This document shows positions 23,523 through 32,138 of a DNA stretch of 64,000 nucleotides, piece after piece. The DNA lies in the NCBI RefSeq assembly GCF_014203045.1, contig NZ_JACHIF010000010.1, positions 124,001 through 188,000 of the forward strand, read 5' to 3'. The notes under the pieces are model-generated. The model saw nothing but the letters and a program-made list of their open reading frames with translations, made no database searches and was not told the DNA's origin. Within the stretch, counting starts at the first letter, position 1, and the number at the start of each line of letters is the position of its first letter. Made by a program: the position numbers and the translations under genes. This DNA comes from Prosthecobacter dejongeii (lineage in GTDB: Bacteria > Verrucomicrobiota > Verrucomicrobiia > Verrucomicrobiales > Verrucomicrobiaceae).

Positions 23523-24428
23523 AGCAATCCATTCAACAATTTGAGCACCGGCCAATTCGGCGCTCGCCCCAATCCAAATCCGACTCCTGCGCAGCCTGCG
23601 GCAGGGGCTCCTGCACCCGCTACTGGAGGCGCACCTGGTGCCCCGGTAAATCGTCCCGCAGCCCCAGGGGGCTACCAGCCCCGCACTGGCGGTGGCGGCC
23701 CTCCTTTCAACCGCCCCGGCGGCCGTGGCCCCCAGCGTAACAACAGCCGCTACGCTGACCAAACCCGTGTCAATGAGCGCATCCGTGCGCCAAAGGTGCG
23801 CGTGGTGGATGGAATCACCAACCAGCAGTACGGTGTGCTGCCGACTCAGCAGGCTCTGCGCATGGCCAAAGAGCGTGGTCTCGACCTCGTCGAAGTCGCC
23901 TCCAGCGCCGAACCTCCAGTGTGCAAAATTGTCGATTACGGCAAGTACAAGTACATCCAGGAAAAGCACAAGAAGGAAGCTCATAAGCACCAGAAAGGTG
24001 GCAAACTGAAGGAACTCAAATTCCGCATCGGCATTGATCCCCACGATTACCTCATCAAGATCGTCCACGCGGAAGATTTCCTCGCGGAAGGTCACAAGGT
24101 GCGCATCCAGCTCCAGTTCCGTGGCCGCCAGATGGCCCACCAAGAACTCGGCCATGCCCTCGCTGCCAAGATCAAAAACGATCTCGTCACCATGGGTCAT
24201 GCCGATCAGGAGCCCAAGATGGCGGGTCGTAACATCAATATGCAGATGAGCCCGCTCCCAGAGCGCCAGCGTCATCGTAAGTTCAAGACTCACCTCAAAG
24301 GCGTGACCGACCAGAAGGACGTCCACCAGGGTGATCATGACCCACGCGAAGACAAGCACGATGAGCATGACGACCATGATGAACATCATGACGATCACGC
24401 CAATGGCGAAACTCCGGCCAAGGCTTAA
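23520..24428 (+). CDS. infC: Translation initiation factor IF-3
   Basis: With the AUU start the protein has 302 residues, much longer than the usual 180. Residues 1-75 are a Pro/Gly/Ala/Arg-rich tail. The IF-3 N-domain then begins at R-V-N-E-R-I-R, with R-V-V-D-G and L-D-L-V-E-V-A-S-S-A-E-P-P-V-C-K. The linker and C-domain follow (K-E-L-K-F-R-I-G-I-D-P-H-D-Y, with G-R-Q-M-A-H-Q-E-L-G). The last 35 residues are extremely His/Asp/Glu-rich. IF-3 binds the 30S subunit and proofreads start codons. The usual downstream rpmI and rplT are absent; a hairpin and a HAD gene follow instead. Confidence 0.93.
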   Translation: MSNPFNNLSTGQFGARPNPNPTPAQPAAGAPAPATGGAPGAPVNRPAAPGGYQPRTGGGGPPFNRPGGRGPQRNNSRYADQTRVNERIRAPKVRVVDGITNQQYGVLPTQQALRMAKERGLDLVEVASSAEPPVCKIVDYGKYKYIQEKHKKEAHKHQKGGKLKELKFRIGIDPHDYLIKIVHAEDFLAEGHKVRIQLQFRGRQMAHQELGHALAAKIKNDLVTMGHADQEPKMAGRNINMQMSPLPERQRHRKFKTHLKGVTDQKDVHQGDHDPREDKHDEHDDHDEHHDDHANGETPAKA

Positions 24429-24455
24429 TCGCGCAGGCTAACCTCCCTCCTTACA

Positions 24456-24488
24456 CATTGGCCGTGGTCTCACCGACCACGGCCAATG
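24456..24488. terminator. Strong hairpin downstream of infC
   Basis: CATTGGCCGTGGT pairs with ACCACGGCCAATG around a seven-base loop. No T-run follows, so it is either a T-less terminator or an mRNA-stabilising element. Confidence 0.5.
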
Positions 24489-24521
24489 CGCGTAAACACC
24501 TCACTCCCGAAACTTCATCCC

Positions 24522-25211
24522 ATGCCACGGCTTCTCCTCTTCGATATTGATGGCACCCTCATGGATACCGGCGGTGCCGGCGGTGCCTCCCTCCTAGATG
24601 CTGTCGAAGACGTGCTCGGCGTCTCCCGTAGCCAACTCGCTCCCCTGGACCTGGCAGGCGCGACGGATGCCGGTGTGGTGCGCACTCTTTTTTCCCAGAC
24701 TGGGCATGAACTGGCAGATGCCCTGGTGAAACAATATCTAGACCGCTACCTCCTGCGCCTGCACGAGCGCCTGCATCATGACTCATTCACAGGTCGTCTC
24801 CTGCCCGGTGTCGAATCGCTCCTGCATCAGCTCAAAACTCGGGCAAACGCAGACCTGGGTCTTTTAACCGGAAATGTGCGAGCTGGGGCCGACATCAAAT
24901 TGCAACGCTTTCAGTTAGACTCTTTTTTCCTCGAAGGTGCCTTCGGGGACGATGCCGAGGATCGCAACCACCTCGGCCCCTTTGCCACTCGCCGCATCCA
25001 GGCCATCACCGGGCACACCTACTCGCCGGAGGATATCATTGTCATCGGAGATACGCCCAAGGACATCGCCTGCGCACGGGCCATTGGCGCACGTTGCTTA
25101 GCCGTCGCCACCGGGACTTTTCAGGCAGCCGCCCTGGCCCATCATTCCCCTTGGCAATGCCTGGAAGATCTCTCAGAAACTGACCGTGTCTGCGACCTGC
25201 TTCTGCAATGA
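24522..25211 (+). CDS. HAD-superfamily hydrolase, phosphoglycolate phosphatase-like
   Basis: From the ATG at 24522 this protein has 229 residues. HAD motif I is F-D-I-D-G-T-L near residue 7, motif II is L-T-G-N near 115, and motif III/IV is I-G-D-T-P-K-D near 180. An alpha-helical cap lies between motifs I and II, as in Gph/PGMB-type enzymes. Likely a small-molecule phosphatase. It precedes birA by 18 bases and is probably co-transcribed with it. Confidence 0.85.
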   Translation: MPRLLLFDIDGTLMDTGGAGGASLLDAVEDVLGVSRSQLAPLDLAGATDAGVVRTLFSQTGHELADALVKQYLDRYLLRLHERLHHDSFTGRLLPGVESLLHQLKTRANADLGLLTGNVRAGADIKLQRFQLDSFFLEGAFGDDAEDRNHLGPFATRRIQAITGHTYSPEDIIVIGDTPKDIACARAIGARCLAVATGTFQAAALAHHSPWQCLEDLSETDRVCDLLLQ

Positions 25212-25229
25212 GCCGTCCCCTGCCCGTAC

Positions 25230-26027
25230 ATGAGTGATCTCGATCCTGAAGCCCTTCAGCAGGAATGCACGGCTCTTTCCCTGCCCTGGAAGGTTCACGT
25301 GGAGGAAGAAATCCCCTCCACCAGCGATGCCCTCCGCGCCGCAGCCCTGCGGGGTGAACCCTCCAACCTCGTCCTCTTTGCGGAATCCCAAACCGCAGGC
25401 AGGGGCCGCCGGGACAACCGCTGGGTCACTCCCCGTGGGCAAGACCTCATGGTCTCCCTACTGCTCTGCCCAGAGGCCCCCATCCCCCTCTGGCCACGGC
25501 TCACCACCCTCGCTGCTCTCGCCATTTGTCGCGCCATCGAAGAGGAGCTTCCCCTCCAGCCTCAGATCAAATGGCCTAACGACATCTATCTCAACGGCCT
25601 CAAAGTCAGCGGCCTCTTGGCCGAAGCCGTCACCACGCCCCAGGGCATGAAGCTGATTCTCGGCATCGGCCTGAATGTGAACAGCCGCGAGTTCCCCCCA
25701 GCCCTCACAGGCACCGCCACCTCCTTATTCCTCGGCCTCCCCTCCAGCATCCAAATACGTGAGCTGGATCGCCAGCAGATCGCCCTTCGCCTCCTGCAAG
25801 AACTCCACACCCAATTCGCTCGCATCGCCGCAGACTACCCCCAGGCCGTGGCGGAAGTGCGTGAACGCAGTTGGCTTCTGGGCAAACAAATCCGCGCCAC
25901 CGTGGATGGACAAGAGATCTACGGTCGCGCCCAAGACCTCAATCACGAAGGCCATCTCATCCTGGCCATGCCAGATGGCAGCCTCCGCACCCTCACCAGT
26001 GCCGAAGGCGTGCGCCAGGTGATCTAG
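25230..26027 (+). CDS. birA: Biotin--[acetyl-CoA-carboxylase] ligase
   Basis: 265 residues. The catalytic core shows I-P-S-T-S-D-A near residue 29, the biotinyl-AMP loop G-R-G-R-R-D-N-R-W near 55, K-W-P-N-D-I-Y near 115, K-V-S-G-L-L-A-E near 126, and G-I-G-L-N-V-N near 147. The N-terminal DNA-binding domain of E. coli BirA is absent, so this is a group I ligase without repressor function. It attaches biotin to the carboxyl carrier protein of acetyl-CoA carboxylase. Confidence 0.93.
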   Translation: MSDLDPEALQQECTALSLPWKVHVEEEIPSTSDALRAAALRGEPSNLVLFAESQTAGRGRRDNRWVTPRGQDLMVSLLLCPEAPIPLWPRLTTLAALAICRAIEEELPLQPQIKWPNDIYLNGLKVSGLLAEAVTTPQGMKLILGIGLNVNSREFPPALTGTATSLFLGLPSSIQIRELDRQQIALRLLQELHTQFARIAADYPQAVAEVRERSWLLGKQIRATVDGQEIYGRAQDLNHEGHLILAMPDGSLRTLTSAEGVRQVI

Positions 26028-26082
26028 CCCCGTTTCATTGTGGACGTTCCTTGGAAAGCATGGATTTTCCACCTCAGCCCTC

Positions 26083-26442
26083 ATGAAGACCGCCTTCCCA
26101 GCCAGGAGTACCGCCATCCTCCTGATTCTCCTTGCCCTCATCGCACAGATCAAAGGCTGCACCCGCCAGCAACAGCATGAGGCGGAATTGCGTTTTCAAA
26201 AGACCGATACGGAAAGCCCCTTCCTCACCCGAGTGGCGAAAACGACAGAGGCCATGGAGGCCGATTCTTTTTGGTTCAATGCTCGCACCATCTTACTTGG
26301 GGCGGGGCTTTTCTGTGGGCTCCTTTGGATGCGTCAACGCGTGCGGCAGCGTGCTTTCAAAAGATTGCACCCCGAACCCACATCCAAACCTCTTTCCGTT
26401 CAAAACTCCACACGCCGCATCGTCAGACGCCGTCGTCGTTAG
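26083..26442 (+). CDS. Small membrane protein of unknown function
   Basis: From the ATG at 26083 this protein has 119 residues, with a signal-type hydrophobic N-terminus containing a Cys near residue 26 that could be a lipobox, a polar stretch, a second membrane helix (about 67-83) and a very basic C-terminus ending in consecutive Arg. No family recognised. It follows birA by 55 bases. Confidence 0.5.
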   Translation: MKTAFPARSTAILLILLALIAQIKGCTRQQQHEAELRFQKTDTESPFLTRVAKTTEAMEADSFWFNARTILLGAGLFCGLLWMRQRVRQRAFKRLHPEPTSKPLSVQNSTRRIVRRRRR

Positions 26443-26519
26443 TGAGAACCTACCTTTCTGCAACATCCCTCAGACTTTGTGATTGCCTCCCCCCAGCACG
26501 GCTCTCAAAATCACTGTGC

Positions 26520-27284
26520 ATGAAATTAACCATCCTTGCTGCCCTCCTCCTCGCATTCACCGCGCACGCGCAGACCGCCGCACCAGCCGCCAAGCCCGCA
26601 GCCCCCGCCGTCAAACTTCCTCCCCAGGCTCCCGATGTGGCCGCCCCGAAGATGGGGCCCGATGGCAAAGAAAACCCAGGCTTCATCGCCGCGCATGAGC
26701 GCTTCCTCAAAATCGCCCAAGAAGGCAAGACCGATCTCCTCTTCCTCGGTGACTCCATCACCGCTGGCTGGGGTGGCCAGAAAGCCATCTGGGACAAGGC
26801 CTTCGGCGCCTACAAACCCGCCAACTTTGGCATCGGTGGCGACCGCACCCAGCACGTCCTTTGGCGCATCACCAACGGCGAGCTTGAGACCATCAAACCC
26901 AAAGCCGTCGTTCTCATGATCGGCACCAACAATGTCGGCTCAGACAGTGCTGAAGGCATCGCCAAAGGCATCACCGTCATCGTTGAAACCATCCGTGCCA
27001 AACAGCCCCAGGCCAAGATCCTCCTCCTCGCCGTCTTCCCCCGTGGTGACCGGCCGACAGGCAAACTGGGTGCCTCCAATGACAAGCTGAAGGAAGTGAA
27101 CAAAATCATCGCCAAACTCGACGACGGAAAAAACATCCACTTCCTCGACATCGGCGAAAAATTCCCACAACCCGAGGGAGCCTTGACCGCCGATGTGATG
27201 CCAGACTTCCTGCACCTCTCCTCCAAAGGCTACCAAATCTGGGCCGATGCCATCACGCCCAAGTTGGCCGAGCTAATGAAATAA
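26520..27284 (+). CDS. Secreted SGNH hydrolase (GDSL-like)
   Basis: The ATG at 26520 gives a signal peptide (M-K-L-T-I-L-A-A-L-L-L ending A-H-A-Q) and 254 residues. SGNH blocks: F-L-G-D-S-I-T-A-G-W, G-I-G-G-D-R-T, I-G-T-N-N, and D-F-L-H-L-S. The G-D-R-T and G-T-N-N forms resemble the platelet-activating-factor acetylhydrolase subunit-like and sialate/acetyl-esterase branch. An Ala/Pro-rich linker follows the signal peptide. It likely removes acyl groups from carbohydrates outside the cytoplasm. A perfect terminator follows. Confidence 0.88.
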   Translation: MKLTILAALLLAFTAHAQTAAPAAKPAAPAVKLPPQAPDVAAPKMGPDGKENPGFIAAHERFLKIAQEGKTDLLFLGDSITAGWGGQKAIWDKAFGAYKPANFGIGGDRTQHVLWRITNGELETIKPKAVVLMIGTNNVGSDSAEGIAKGITVIVETIRAKQPQAKILLLAVFPRGDRPTGKLGASNDKLKEVNKIIAKLDDGKNIHFLDIGEKFPQPEGALTADVMPDFLHLSSKGYQIWADAITPKLAELMK

Positions 27285-27301
27285 CAGCCTCCTATCACTC
27301 C

Positions 27302-27334
27302 AAAGAGCGCGGAAATCCTTCCGCGCTCTTTTTG
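27302..27334 (+). terminator. Rho-independent terminator after SGNH gene
   Basis: AGAGCGCGG pairs with CCGCGCTCT around an eight-base loop and is followed by a T-run. Confidence 0.85.
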
Positions 27335-27411
27335 TTTTTAGGGCATGGCTCCAGAGCCCCGCATCACACGCGACATTGACGGCGCTCTAGATTCTCAGTG
27401 AGTCTTCAGCC

Positions 27412-27501
27412 ATGCATCCAAGCTTCCTGGTCATCCTACTTTGGTTATGCACAGGTATGAGCTTGCAGGCTCAGTCAAAACCTGCGCCGAAGGCCGAGTG
27501 A
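27412..27501 (+). pseudogene. Truncated secreted protein: signal peptide remnant
   Basis: A 29-codon frame encodes a signal peptide (M-H-P-S-F-L-V-I-L-L-W ending L-Q-A-Q), then S-K-P-A-P-K-A-E and a stop. It begins after a terminator and stops 21 bases before the transposase gene. It looks like the 5' remnant of a secreted-protein gene cut by the RAYT/REP insertion. A genuine small exported peptide is possible. Confidence 0.4.
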
Positions 27502-27522
27502 ACCGCACCCTTTTTTTGAGTC

Positions 27523-28194
27523 ATGCAGCGCATCCCCCAAAGCCAAGAAGGCGTGCCGCACAGACCTAAGCTCCGCGAGACGGTCAAGAATCAACGAGAG
27601 CACTGCCTCAATCCCGATCAGGCGGAGCAAATGCTTGGGTTTCGCGGTTGGAACGAACGAGGATACATTCCACATCGTGACGAACCTGGGTTGACGCAAT
27701 TTGTCACCTTCAGGTTAGGCGATAGCTTTCCGGCAGAGCTGCAACACGAATGGGAGACCATTTTCCAGTTGGAGGATGAACGCGAACGCCGCCTTCAGCT
27801 TGAGTCCTGGATTGATCTTGGTCTGGGCGCATGGCATTTGCAGGACAAAGGTGTGGCTGAGATGGTCTATCAAACCTTGCGCCACTTCGATGGGCAGCGC
27901 TATCATTTACGGGCGTTCACCCTCATGCCCAATCATGTGCATGTACTTTTTGAGGTGACGACGGTCCCTATGCATCAAGTGATAAAAAGCTGGAAACAAT
28001 ACAGCTCGAATCGAGCTAACCAATTATTAGGTCGAACTGGCACTTTCTGGCAGGCCGATTATTGGGATACCTACATGCGGGACGCAGAGCATGAAGCCAG
28101 GACCATCCGTTACATCCGCAACAATCCCGTCAAGGCAGGCTTGGTAACCGACTGGAAACAATGGCCCTGGACTTACTTGGCCAACGAACCGTAA
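27523..28194 (+). CDS. REP-associated tyrosine transposase (RAYT, Y1_Tnp)
   Basis: 223 residues. The HUH motif is M-P-N-H-V-H-V-L-F near residue 143. The Y1 nucleophile region is the helix after W-Q-A-D-Y-W-D, where Y-W-D-T-Y and R-Y-I-R-N-N-P-V-K-A-G-L are typical of the family. RAYTs are single-copy domesticated IS200-like enzymes linked to REP palindromes, and two REP-type units lie directly downstream. It is likely active or recently active in REP mobilisation. Confidence 0.88.
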   Translation: MQRIPQSQEGVPHRPKLRETVKNQREHCLNPDQAEQMLGFRGWNERGYIPHRDEPGLTQFVTFRLGDSFPAELQHEWETIFQLEDERERRLQLESWIDLGLGAWHLQDKGVAEMVYQTLRHFDGQRYHLRAFTLMPNHVHVLFEVTTVPMHQVIKSWKQYSSNRANQLLGRTGTFWQADYWDTYMRDAEHEARTIRYIRNNPVKAGLVTDWKQWPWTYLANEP

Positions 28195-28205
28195 CGACTC
28201 TGCGA

Positions 28206-28359
28206 AGCCTAACGGAGCGCGGGTTTCCAAACCCGAAGTACCTCGCCACACCCCACATCCTGAGCTTCCCCCAACGCCTCGACAAGCCAAACAACCTTTC
28301 AGCCCCACTCCGCATCCCCCTTTGCCTTCACCCGCTGCGGACTCGGAGGTCCGCGCTCC
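28206..28359. repeat. REP-type repeat unit 1 (downstream of RAYT)
   Basis: 154-base unit containing two palindromes: GCGGGTTT-CC-AAACCCG at the start and GCGGAC-TCGGAG-GTCCGC at the end. Outer ends GGAGCGCGG and CCGCGCTCC are inverted repeats of each other. Nearly identical to unit 2 apart from a 12-base insertion and scattered substitutions. Confidence 0.8.
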
Positions 28360-28362
28360 GAA

Positions 28363-28504
28363 AGCCTAACGGAGCGCGGGTTTCCAAACCCGCAGCACCT
28401 CGCCACACCCCACATCCTGAGCTTCCCCCAACGCCTCGACAAGCCAAACAACCTTTCAGCCCCGCTCCGCATCCACCCGCTGCGGACTCGGAGGTCCGCG
28501 CTCC
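28363..28504. repeat. REP-type repeat unit 2
   Basis: 142-base direct repeat of unit 1 (offset 157 bases) with the same two internal palindromes and outer inverted ends. It lacks the 12-base stretch CCCTTTGCCTTC present in unit 1 near 28318-28330. The pair ends about 40 bases before the ileS stop codon. Confidence 0.8.
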
Positions 28505-28547
28505 AAGAACGCGTACTCTCACGAGCCATCATTAACATTGCTGCCCA

Positions 28548-31286
28548 TCATCCCACCGCCTCAGCGCACCGACCGCAAAGCGTCGGGTGCGCGTCGTTGG
28601 TCCCCACATCCGGCAGCAGTTTCCAGCAGCGGGCGCATTTGGGGTTGGAGCAGACTTCCACACTTGCAGTTAGGTCAGTGCCTTGGGAGATCTTCAGGTC
28701 GCTGAGGATGAAGAATTCCTGGAGGGTGCCGAGATCACCAAAGACGGAGTGATCGAAGCCTTTGGAAGGAAGCGTCAGGGAAACGGTGGCCTCGAGGTTG
28801 GACCCGATCTTCTTCTCCTGACGGGCTTTTTCGATGGCCTGCTGGATGACGGCACGGGCCTGGAGAAGCTGGTCCACCGCCGTGGCGGCATCGCTGGGGG
28901 CAAAGGCCGGGTTGGGCTGGGGGAAGACTTCCAGGTGCAGGCTATCGGCATGGCCCAGGTGTTCCCAGGCTTCATCCGCAGTGAAGGCCAGGATGGGGGC
29001 CAGGAGACGGCAGAGCGTCTCCGTGATCTCACGGATGGAGGCCTGGGTGGCGCGGCGGCGCGGGCTGTTGGCCGCATCGCAGTACATCCGGTCCTTGGTG
29101 ATATCAATGTAGAGGGAGCTGAGATCACCCGTGATGAACTGGTTCACCAGGGTGAAGACCTTGCGGAAGTCATAGGCCGCATAGGCATCTACACAGTCCT
29201 TGGTCAGGGTATGCAGGCGCTCCAGGATCCAGCGATCAATCAAAGTGTAATCGGCTGCGGCTGGCGCGAGGTCCTTGGGCTCATCATGAAGATTGCCTAA
29301 CAAGACACGCAACGTGTTGCGGATGCGGCGATAGTTTTCGCTGTTTTGCTTGAAGAGATCTTCGGAGAAAGGCACTTCGTTCTGGTAGTCCACACTGGCC
29401 ACCCAGAGACGCACCATGTCAGCTCCGTAGGTGTTGTAATAGTGGTCGGCCGTCATCGGCTTGGCGCTCTTGCCCGCAGCACCCTGGTCGCTCTTGCTGA
29501 TTTTTTTGCCGCTGGTATCCACCACGAAGCCGTGAGTGATGACGCTCTTATAAGGAGCCGCATTGCGGGCGACGATGCTCATCATGAGACTGCTCTGGAA
29601 CCAGCCGCGATGCTGGTCCGTGGCCTCGATGTACATGTCGGCAGGGGCGTGGAGCTCCGGATGCTGGTCCAGCACGGAGACGTGGCTGCAGCCGGAGTCA
29701 ATCCAGACGTCCAGCGTGTCATTGCCACGCTTCGTATCCGCAGGCAGGCCCACGGCTTCCGCCCACCAGGCATCGTCTTTTTCAAACCAGAGATTGGTGC
29801 CTTGCTTCGCCACGATGTCGGCCACCTTGCCGATGATGGCGGTTTCCATGATGATGGTGCCATCGGCCTGATAAAAAACCGGCAGCGGCACACCCCAGGT
29901 ACGCTGGCGGCTGATGCACCAGTCTGGGCGGCTTTCCACGGTGCCATAAATGCGATTCCGCCCCCAGGCAGGCAGCCAGGCGACTTTATCAATCTCCGCC
30001 AAAGCACGAGCGCGGATGTCGTCGATCTTGATGAAAAATTGCTCGACCGCACGATAGATGATCGGCGTTTTGGAGCGCCAGCAGTGCGGGTACTGGTGGA
30101 CATACTTTTCGTTACCCAGCAGTGCGCCTTTCTCTTCCAAAATGGCGATGATGCCTTCATTGCTCTGGAAGACATGCTTGCCGACGAACTCGGGCAGTCC
30201 GCACTCAGCGGTGTATTTGCCATCGCCATCCACCGGGGAAAGAATCTCCAGCCCGTGCTCGCGCCCAGCTTGATAGTCATCCGCACCGTGGCCGGGGGCG
30301 ATGTGAACCGCGCCAGTACCCGTATCATCCGTCACGAAGAGCGTATTGATCACCTTCGACGTGCGCGGCAGGAAAGGATGCTGAGCTTCGCTTCCAGCCA
30401 AATCCTTACCCTTCAGCTTTGTGATGGACTGCGTGGCATCCAGCTTGAAGCCGGTGCTGGCGGTGAAAGCTTCCACACGGGACGTAGCGATGGTGAGCCG
30501 CTCCGTGCGACCACTGTCATGCACAAAAGTACCAGCGGTGTAATCAAACTCTGGATGCAGGGCGATGGCAAGGTTGGCCGGGAGGGTCCAGGGCGTCGTG
30601 GTCCAGATAACCAAGGCAGAACCGGAAGGCAGAGCAAACTTCACAAACACCGCTGGACTCACCTTTTCCTTGTACTCCACCTCAGCTTCAGCGAGTGCGG
30701 TCTGGGCACCGTAGCTCCACAGCACAGGACGCTTCATGCGATAGACCAGCTTTTGCTCCACCGCCTTGCCAAAAGTGCGCAGGATGCCGGCCTCATAATC
30801 GGGAGCCAGAGTGAGGTAAGGATTCTCCCAATCACCAAAAACGCCCAGGCGCTTGAAGCTGTTGCGCTGGATATCAATGTACTTCCGGGCCTCCGCCTCA
30901 GAACGCTGGCGCACTTCCACCGGGGTCAGGCCTGCAGCCTGTTTGACGACCTTGAACTCGATGGGCAGCCCGTGGCAATCCCAACCTGGAACGAAGGGGG
31001 CATGGAAACCCGCCATCGTTTTGGACTTCACGATGAGGTCCTTCAGGATCTTGTTCAGCGCGGTGCCCATGTGCACGTCGCCATTGGCGAAGGGCGGGCC
31101 ATCATGCAGGATGAAGGTGGGCTTTCCCTTGCTCTGAGCCTGGATGCGCTGGTAGAGCTGGCCTTCCTGCCACTTGGCCAGGCGCTGCGGCTCCCGTGCG
31201 ACGAGATCCGCCTTCATGGGGAAGTCAGTCTTCGGCAGCAGGACGGTGTCTTTGTAGTTCTTAGCAGGGGCAGGCTCGGCGCTCAT
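28548..31286 (-). CDS. ileS: Isoleucine--tRNA ligase
   Basis: 912 residues, typical for bacterial IleRS. The class I HIGH motif appears as V-H-M-G-T near residue 71 and KMSKS as K-I-S-K-S near 600. The CP1 editing region lies between them. A C-terminal zinc finger has Cys at N-P-K-C-A-R-C and L-C-G-R-C. Charges tRNA-Ile in the cytoplasm. A very long antisense frame (29346-31331) is a codon-bias shadow. Confidence 0.95.
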   Translation of the reverse strand: MSAEPAPAKNYKDTVLLPKTDFPMKADLVAREPQRLAKWQEGQLYQRIQAQSKGKPTFILHDGPPFANGDVHMGTALNKILKDLIVKSKTMAGFHAPFVPGWDCHGLPIEFKVVKQAAGLTPVEVRQRSEAEARKYIDIQRNSFKRLGVFGDWENPYLTLAPDYEAGILRTFGKAVEQKLVYRMKRPVLWSYGAQTALAEAEVEYKEKVSPAVFVKFALPSGSALVIWTTTPWTLPANLAIALHPEFDYTAGTFVHDSGRTERLTIATSRVEAFTASTGFKLDATQSITKLKGKDLAGSEAQHPFLPRTSKVINTLFVTDDTGTGAVHIAPGHGADDYQAGREHGLEILSPVDGDGKYTAECGLPEFVGKHVFQSNEGIIAILEEKGALLGNEKYVHQYPHCWRSKTPIIYRAVEQFFIKIDDIRARALAEIDKVAWLPAWGRNRIYGTVESRPDWCISRQRTWGVPLPVFYQADGTIIMETAIIGKVADIVAKQGTNLWFEKDDAWWAEAVGLPADTKRGNDTLDVWIDSGCSHVSVLDQHPELHAPADMYIEATDQHRGWFQSSLMMSIVARNAAPYKSVITHGFVVDTSGKKISKSDQGAAGKSAKPMTADHYYNTYGADMVRLWVASVDYQNEVPFSEDLFKQNSENYRRIRNTLRVLLGNLHDEPKDLAPAAADYTLIDRWILERLHTLTKDCVDAYAAYDFRKVFTLVNQFITGDLSSLYIDITKDRMYCDAANSPRRRATQASIREITETLCRLLAPILAFTADEAWEHLGHADSLHLEVFPQPNPAFAPSDAATAVDQLLQARAVIQQAIEKARQEKKIGSNLEATVSLTLPSKGFDHSVFGDLGTLQEFFILSDLKISQGTDLTASVEVCSNPKCARCWKLLPDVGTNDAHPTLCGRCAEAVG

Positions 31287-31373
31287 GGATTCGGGAAAAG
31301 GGCGCAGAGCCTAGACCATGGGGGCGCGTAGGGCAAGAGAGGGATGCGCTCCGGCTTCTAGAGATGCACAACA

Positions 31374-31413
31374 AGAAAAAATCTCCGATCACCGCGATGG
31401 CGACCGGAGATTT
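31374..31413 (-). terminator. Terminator after HMA-domain gene
   Basis: AATCTCCG pairs with CGGAGATT, with six T following on the minus strand. Confidence 0.7.
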
Positions 31414-31450
31414 CGAAACATTCAAACAAAGGGCCAAAGCCCGGGAAGCT

Positions 31451-31957
31451 TCATTTCACAGTACCGTGAAAACCAGCCTTGTTCATGGAAGCGATCAGAT
31501 CCGCCTCTGTAAATTCGCCCTTCACCGTGAAGGTGTCGGCCTTGTTTTCGATGGTGTATTCCTTGACCCCAGGAACGCTTTTGACAGCCTCAGTCATGGC
31601 ATTCACACATTTCTGACAGCACAGGTGGGCTCCGGTGACTTTAGCCTCGGTCAGTTTTTTCCCCATCTTGGGACTAGCAGCAGCAGAGGCGGCCGTTTCT
31701 TCTGAAGATTTTCCATAATAACCCGCTTCCAGGATCGCTTCGACCGCCTTCTTAGCGTTCGCCTTGGACTTGGAAACGATGGTGACCGTTTCGCCCTCGG
31801 CCGTGACAGTCACATCCTTCACACTGGTGCCCGCCTTGACGATGCCGTTCGTGCAGCTTTTGCAGCAATTGTGCACGCCTTCCAGCGTGACGGTGGTTTC
31901 AGCTTGGGCGATGCCAGCGACGAGCAGGAGAAGGGAGACGAAGAGGGATTTTTTCAT
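31451..31957 (-). CDS. Exported protein with two heavy-metal-associated (HMA) domains
   Basis: From the ATG at 31957 this protein has 168 residues: a signal peptide (M-K-K-S-L-F-V ending I-A-Q-A), HMA domain 1 (about 20-85) and HMA domain 2 (about 105-168). The metal loop normally M-x-C-x-x-C is here H-N-C-C-K-S-C and H-L-C-C-Q-K-C, with an extra Cys. The domains are otherwise normal (G-T-S-V-K-D-V and V-P-G-V-K-E-Y). It probably binds a soft metal such as copper, zinc or mercury in the periplasm. No transporter is adjacent. Confidence 0.8.
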   Translation of the reverse strand: MKKSLFVSLLLLVAGIAQAETTVTLEGVHNCCKSCTNGIVKAGTSVKDVTVTAEGETVTIVSKSKANAKKAVEAILEAGYYGKSSEETAASAAASPKMGKKLTEAKVTGAHLCCQKCVNAMTEAVKSVPGVKEYTIENKADTFTVKGEFTEADLIASMNKAGFHGTVK

Positions 31958-32138
31958 GGACACCTTCACAGACGTCCTTCCACGCCCTTTCTTTATTGAA
32001 ATGTAGAAAAAAGTTTCTCGTTAACTGACACCTGAAATACTAAATCGCGTATATGTGCCTTGGTTGAGGTCCCAAACGTGCTCTTTTGAAGGGCTCGCCA
32101 GCCCACACCACCGGACATCAAGCATCTCACGCCAATCC

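Noticed and set aside
23514..24398. 294-codon minus-strand frame
   Set aside because: Antisense to infC; its hydrophobic start mirrors the His/Asp codons of the IF-3 tail.
28206..28504. CRISPR array
   Set aside because: Only two long units that are similar throughout, with palindromes and a RAYT next to them; not repeats separated by unique spacers.
29346..31331. 661-codon open frame on the plus strand
   Set aside because: It lies fully antisense to ileS, whose motifs are unambiguous. The frame reflects GC-rich codon bias and its translation is not protein-like.
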